From Treponema sp. (GTDB taxonomy: Bacteria > Spirochaetota > Spirochaetia > Treponematales > Breznakiellaceae): 8,247 bases of DNA. Below, piece by piece: positions 5,307-8,247 of this stretch (positions within the stretch are counted from its first letter, which is position 1; each line of letters opens with the position of its first letter). Under the pieces are notes generated by a model, which worked only from the letters and a program-made list of their open reading frames with translations, was not told the origin of the DNA and made no database searches. The stretch is taken from NCBI GenBank assembly GCA_031290325.1, contig JAITNU010000043.1, positions 1 through 8,247 of the forward strand, written 5' to 3'. The position numbers and the translations under genes are program-made.

Positions 5307-6548
5307 ATGAAACTATACAGCCGAGGGCAGGTGATCTTTTTTTCCATCCTGAGCGGTCTCATCGTGGTCATGTTTGCGGTGGGGTTTGGGCTGCTCAGGG
5401 TTCCCCGGAAAAGCATTGCTGCCGAGGCAACCGCCATTTCAAAAAATCAGACCACCGGGGATTCCCTGGGGGTATTGGAGTTGCGGCAATCAAGCGCTGC
5501 CAATCCCCTACAGGTTAATACCGCGGGGATCCTCTCATATACCGAGGATGAACGGGAAAATATCTCCATCTATGAGCGGCTTAATGGGGCGGTGGTCAAT
5601 ATCACCACCGAAACCGTGGCGATCAACTGGTTTTTGGAGCCCGTGCCCCAGGAGGGCGGTTCCGGTTCGGGGTCCATCATCGACACCCGGGGCTATGTGC
5701 TTACCAACAACCACGTCATTGAAAACACCTACCGGGTGTTTATCAACCTGGCGGACGGAACCCAGCTTGAGGGCAGTGTGGTGGGGACGGACCCGGAGAA
5801 CGATCTGGCGGTCCTCAAGTTTGATCCCCCCCAGGGGGTACAGCTTCGGACCGTGCCCTTCGGCGATTCCTCCCACCTCCGGGTGGGGCAGAAGGTCCTG
5901 GCCATCGGGAACCCCTTCGCCCTGGAACGGACCCTGACGGTGGGCATCGTTTCCGGCCTGGGGCGGCCCATCCAAACCTCCCGGAACACCATCATCCGGG
6001 ACATGATCCAAACCGATGCCTCCATCAACCCGGGCAATTCCGGGGGCCCCCTCCTGGATGCCCAGGGCCGGATGATCGGCATCAACACCATGATCTACTC
6101 CCCCTCCGGGGGCTCCGTGGGCATCGGCTTCGCGGTCCCCGTGAATACCGCCAAGCGGGTGGTGGCGGAACTGATCGAATACGGCCGGGTCCGGCGGGGC
6201 TGGATCGATGCCTCGGTGGTACAGCTTTTCCCGGCCCTGGTCCGGTACGCCAAACTCCCGGTCAGCTCGGGGCTGCTGGTTTCCCGGACCCGGCGGAGCG
6301 GCCTGGCCGAACGGGCGGGCCTCCGTCAGGGCAGCGACCCGGTGCGCTACGGCTCCAGCGTCATCTACCTGGGGGGGGACATCATCACCTCCGTGGACGG
6401 CCTCAAGGTGGACACCCTGGCGGACCTCTATTCCGCCCTGGAGGACAACAAGCCCGGGGAAACCGTGGCGGTGGAAATTCTCCGGGGAGGCCGCACCGTC
6501 AGGATGGAGATCACCCTGGCGGATAGGGAGGAGGCCTTAGCTCAGTAG
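5307..6548 (+). CDS. HtrA/DegS-type membrane-anchored serine protease, single PDZ domain
   Basis: The 413-residue product is a trypsin-fold protease of the HtrA family, which degrades or senses misfolded envelope proteins in the periplasm. Residues about 8-30 are one hydrophobic segment after a short basic N-terminus, without a clear cleavage site, so an inner-membrane anchor as in DegS is likely. The catalytic triad is complete: His136 in LTNNHVIE, Asp166 in PENDLAVLKF and Ser245 in NPGNSGGPL. One PDZ domain spans about residues 295-405 (GWIDASVV to VRMEITL) and carries an insertion, QGSDPVRYGSSVIYLGG, before GDIITSVDG. The length and single PDZ fit DegS-like proteins rather than two-PDZ DegP, but without RseA-type partners in view I leave the symbol blank. 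The start at 5307 has AGGAGG eight bases upstream. Its codons are strongly GC-rich, more so than the genes on either side. Confidence 0.93.
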   Translation: MKLYSRGQVIFFSILSGLIVVMFAVGFGLLRVPRKSIAAEATAISKNQTTGDSLGVLELRQSSAANPLQVNTAGILSYTEDERENISIYERLNGAVVNITTETVAINWFLEPVPQEGGSGSGSIIDTRGYVLTNNHVIENTYRVFINLADGTQLEGSVVGTDPENDLAVLKFDPPQGVQLRTVPFGDSSHLRVGQKVLAIGNPFALERTLTVGIVSGLGRPIQTSRNTIIRDMIQTDASINPGNSGGPLLDAQGRMIGINTMIYSPSGGSVGIGFAVPVNTAKRVVAELIEYGRVRRGWIDASVVQLFPALVRYAKLPVSSGLLVSRTRRSGLAERAGLRQGSDPVRYGSSVIYLGGDIITSVDGLKVDTLADLYSALEDNKPGETVAVEILRGGRTVRMEITLADREEALAQ

Positions 6549-6570
6549 GACCACGTCCGGTAGGACCACG
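6545..6570. repeat. Tandem 11-bp direct repeat at the htrA stop codon
   Basis: GTAGGACCACG occurs at 6545-6555 and again at 6560-6570, separated by TCCG. The first copy contains the htrA stop TAG (6546-6548). It may be a slippage duplication marking the junction between htrA and the accessory genes, or a protein site upstream of the fic promoter. No terminator for htrA is visible here. Confidence 0.6.
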
Positions 6571-6575
6571 CGATC

Positions 6576-6604
6576 TTGACCCGAACGCAAACATCGGATA
6601 CCAT
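6576..6604 (+). promoter_or_regulatory. Putative promoter for the fic-methyltransferase operon
   Basis: TTGACC (6576-6581; five of six -35 matches) is followed after 17 bases by TACCAT (6599-6604; four of six -10 matches). Transcription would begin near 6611, within the palindrome 6591-6625. The TTG at 6576 has been considered as a start codon for fic, but reading it as the -35 box explains it better. With this start site the fic message would have a very short leader without a Shine-Dalgarno. Confidence 0.4.
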
Positions 6605-6625
6605 GAATATCATGCTATCCGATGT
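6591..6625. promoter_or_regulatory. Near-perfect 35-bp palindrome overlapping the fic promoter, probable operator
   Basis: ACATCGGATA (6591-6600) and TATCCGATGT (6616-6625) are perfect 10-bp inverted repeats. Inside, after a C-C mismatch (6601/6615), CATGA (6602-6606) and TCATG (6610-6614) pair around ATA. Fifteen of sixteen opposed positions match. It covers the proposed -10 and transcription start and ends one base before ATG 6627. This is where a dimeric repressor would sit. As RNA it would hide the ATGs at 6603 and 6612. The HTH-like C-terminus of the Fic protein is a candidate for binding it. Confidence 0.7.
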
Positions 6626-6626
6626 G

Positions 6627-7547
6627 ATGAACCCTGACCTCCTCAAGAGCATTGAAGGCAAGAAGCGGGAACTGGACCGCCTGCGGCCCTTTCCCCCGGA
6701 ACTGGTCCGTAAGCTGGATGAGCAGTTTACGGTGGAATGGACCTACAACTCCAACGCCATTGAGGGGAACACCCTGTCCCTGCGGGAAACCGATCTGGTT
6801 ATCAACCGGGGGCTGACCATTGGCAACAAAACCCTCCAGGAACACTTTGAAGCCCTCAACCACAAAGAGGGGATACAATACCTGTATAACCTGGTGAAAA
6901 AGCGAAAAGCCCTGGATGAGAACACCATCCTGGGGATACACCGGACCATACTCAAAAACATCAACGAAGGGGACGCGGGGCATTATCGCCGGGAAAATGT
7001 TATGATCCTGGGGGCGGTCCACCTGCCGCCCTCGGCGGTAAAAATCCCCCGCCTCATGTCCGGTTTTCTTGACTGGTATTATGCGCATAAAACAAGCATG
7101 CCGGTGGTTGAATTGGCCGCCTGGGTACATTACAAAATAGTTTTTATTCACCCCTTTATCGACGGCAATGGCCGTACCGCCCGGCTGTTAATGAACCTGA
7201 TGCTTTTACAGCACGGGTATCCCCCGGCGGTCATCCTACGGGTTGACCGGAAAAAATATTACCGGGTGCTCAAAGAAGCTGACCAGGAAAAATATGAAAA
7301 TTATTTTAATTTTATAGGGCGGTCGGTAGAACGCTCGCTTTTAATCTATTTGAATGCCCTAAGGAGCAAAAACGACACCAAGGATAAATACGGCTATATC
7401 AGTTTAGCGGAAGCCGCCAAACTATGCAATTACAGCGCGGAATATTTATCCTACCTGGCACGGACCGGCAGGTTGTCCGCCATAAAGCTGCGGCGAAACT
7501 GGATGACCACACGGGAAGCGTTGATGGATTATGTAAACAAGACATGA
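6627..7547 (+). CDS. Fic-family protein (class II, likely AMPylator) with C-terminal HTH-like domain
   Basis: Numbered from ATG 6627, this 306-residue protein has an N-terminal helical region with the inhibitory motif (S/T)xxxE(G/N) as Ser42-NAI-Glu46-Gly47, inside TYNSNAIEGNTLSLRET. That glutamate normally blocks ATP gamma-phosphate binding until relieved. The Fic core has HPFIDGNGRTAR (His175 to Arg186), with every catalytic position kept, so nucleotide transfer, usually AMP to a hydroxyl side chain, is expected. Residues about 255-303 (YISLAEAAKLCNYSAEYLSY and onward) look like a MerR/excisionase-type helix-turn-helix. Alternative starts are ATG 6603 and 6612, within the palindrome, and TTG 6576. 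I prefer 6627 because MNPDLLKSI matches where homologues begin, though no Shine-Dalgarno is visible. The stop overlaps the methyltransferase start as ATGA, implying coupling. The target is unknown. An antitoxin role is not excluded. Confidence 0.9.
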   Translation: MNPDLLKSIEGKKRELDRLRPFPPELVRKLDEQFTVEWTYNSNAIEGNTLSLRETDLVINRGLTIGNKTLQEHFEALNHKEGIQYLYNLVKKRKALDENTILGIHRTILKNINEGDAGHYRRENVMILGAVHLPPSAVKIPRLMSGFLDWYYAHKTSMPVVELAAWVHYKIVFIHPFIDGNGRTARLLMNLMLLQHGYPPAVILRVDRKKYYRVLKEADQEKYENYFNFIGRSVERSLLIYLNALRSKNDTKDKYGYISLAEAAKLCNYSAEYLSYLARTGRLSAIKLRRNWMTTREALMDYVNKT

Positions 7548-8247
7548 GCGAACAGGGTCCGCACGAAAACGAATCATTTTTGACCCAACAGTTAATCACC
7601 TATATCGGGAACAAACGGGCTTTGTTGGATTTTATCGGCACCGGGGTCAGGAAGGTTCAGGAAAGATTACAAAAAAACAAATTGTCCATGTTTGATGTCT
7701 TTAGCGGATCGGGTATTGCGGCGCGGTACTTTAAGCAGTACGCGCAATTATTAATCGTCAACGATCTGGAGAAATATTCCACGGTGATCAATCAATGCTA
7801 TTTATCACACCGGGACGAACTGGATATTCCCCAATTAAAAAATTATTATAACGATATGATTCGTCGTTTATCCCGGGAAACATTAAAAAAAGGCATCATT
7901 GCCGAATTATACGCGCCCCATGACGAAAACAACATAAGAGCGGATGACCGGGTGTTTTATACGGCCCGGAACGCCAGATACATTGATACGGCACGGCAAT
8001 TAATCGAAAAAATGCCTCGGGCGGATCAAAAATATTTTCTTGCACCCTTATTATCCGAAGCTTCTATCCATGCAAACACATCAGGTGTTTTCAAGGGATT
8101 TTACAAAAACAAAGAGACGGGAATCGGGCAATTTGGCGGGAAAAAACAGGACTCCCTGTTCAGAATTACCGGAAACATCAGGCTGCCGTTTCCGGTATTC
8201 AGCAATTTTAACGCCGACGTACTGGTTTATAACGGCGATTCAAATGA
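7544..8247 (+). CDS. D12-class adenine-specific DNA methyltransferase (3' truncated by window)
   Basis: From ATG 7544, four bases inside the end of fic, 234 codons are open to the window edge without a stop. The protein resembles Dam/D12-type N6-adenine methyltransferases. Motif X is LITYIGNKRALLDFI (Tyr20-Arg25 at its core). Motif I, the S-adenosylmethionine loop, is FDVFSGSGIAARYF (residues 50-63), and the acidic cofactor contact is in IVNDLEKYS (Asp74). SEASIHANTS followed by GVFKGFYKN (residues 171-189) is a stretch I associate with methyltransferases of restriction systems. The catalytic (D/N)PPY motif should lie just beyond ADVLVYNGDS, outside the window, so activity cannot be judged. 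It is more AT-rich than htrA, which suggests acquisition. A cognate nuclease might follow. An orphan methyltransferase is the alternative. Confidence 0.87.
   Translation, partial: MSEQGPHENESFLTQQLITYIGNKRALLDFIGTGVRKVQERLQKNKLSMFDVFSGSGIAARYFKQYAQLLIVNDLEKYSTVINQCYLSHRDELDIPQLKNYYNDMIRRLSRETLKKGIIAELYAPHDENNIRADDRVFYTARNARYIDTARQLIEKMPRADQKYFLAPLLSEASIHANTSGVFKGFYKNKETGIGQFGGKKQDSLFRITGNIRLPFPVFSNFNADVLVYNGDSN

Noticed and set aside
5374..5937. 187-codon + strand open frame within htrA
   Set aside because: Low-complexity Pro/Arg/Ser/Trp composition and full overlap with an intact conserved gene mark it as an out-of-frame shadow.
5535..6091. Long minus-strand open frames inside htrA
   Set aside because: They are antisense shadows produced by the GC-rich third codon positions of a clear HtrA gene.
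1..8247. tRNA, rRNA, CRISPR array or integrase attachment site
   Set aside because: I found no cloverleaf, rRNA-like block, regularly spaced repeats or tRNA 3' end duplication anywhere in the window.

Overview
The window looks like a chromosomal stretch from a spirochaete of the Treponema group, possibly one of the mid-GC gut-associated lineages. This rests on the family resemblance of the encoded proteins and on the rpmF-acpP-rnc cluster followed by an HtrA protease. It is an inference from remembered gene content, not a computed placement, and I hold it at moderate confidence.

Layout. Positions 1-159 are the end of a LuxR-type DNA-binding protein. A roughly 250-bp spacer follows that is rich in A/T runs and inverted repeats. 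It carries a plausible promoter, an operator-like palindrome and a structured leader for a secreted right-handed beta-helix protein (409-1980) built from about 23-residue rungs, two of which are almost identical at DNA level. Positions 1981-2518 hold no convincing gene but contain several stem-loops. A sigma70-like promoter at 2519-2548 then drives rpmF (L32), acpP (acyl carrier protein) and rnc (RNase III), a tight housekeeping cluster on the + strand.

A minus-strand gene (3839-5146) converges on rnc with an 11-bp tail-to-tail overlap. It encodes an exported protein of no named family in which I see the Cys and His motifs of an NlpC/P60-like cysteine peptidase. A short divergent spacer with repeated AGTATA words separates it from htrA (5307-6548), a membrane-anchored single-PDZ HtrA/DegS-type serine protease with a complete catalytic triad. 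If the minus-strand protein is a peptidase, htrA and it form a divergent pair of envelope enzymes.

The right end (6549-8247) looks like an accessory module. A promoter overlaps a nearly perfect 35-bp palindrome just before a Fic-family gene. The Fic protein carries the N-terminal inhibitory motif, an intact HPFxDGNGRxxR core and a C-terminal helix-turn-helix-like domain. It overlaps by four bases (ATGA) a D12-class adenine DNA methyltransferase that runs off the window. The methyltransferase is visibly more AT-rich than htrA. My working idea is an autoregulated Fic-methyltransferase operon, perhaps the start of a restriction-modification or defence locus. It is the best candidate here for an undescribed system.
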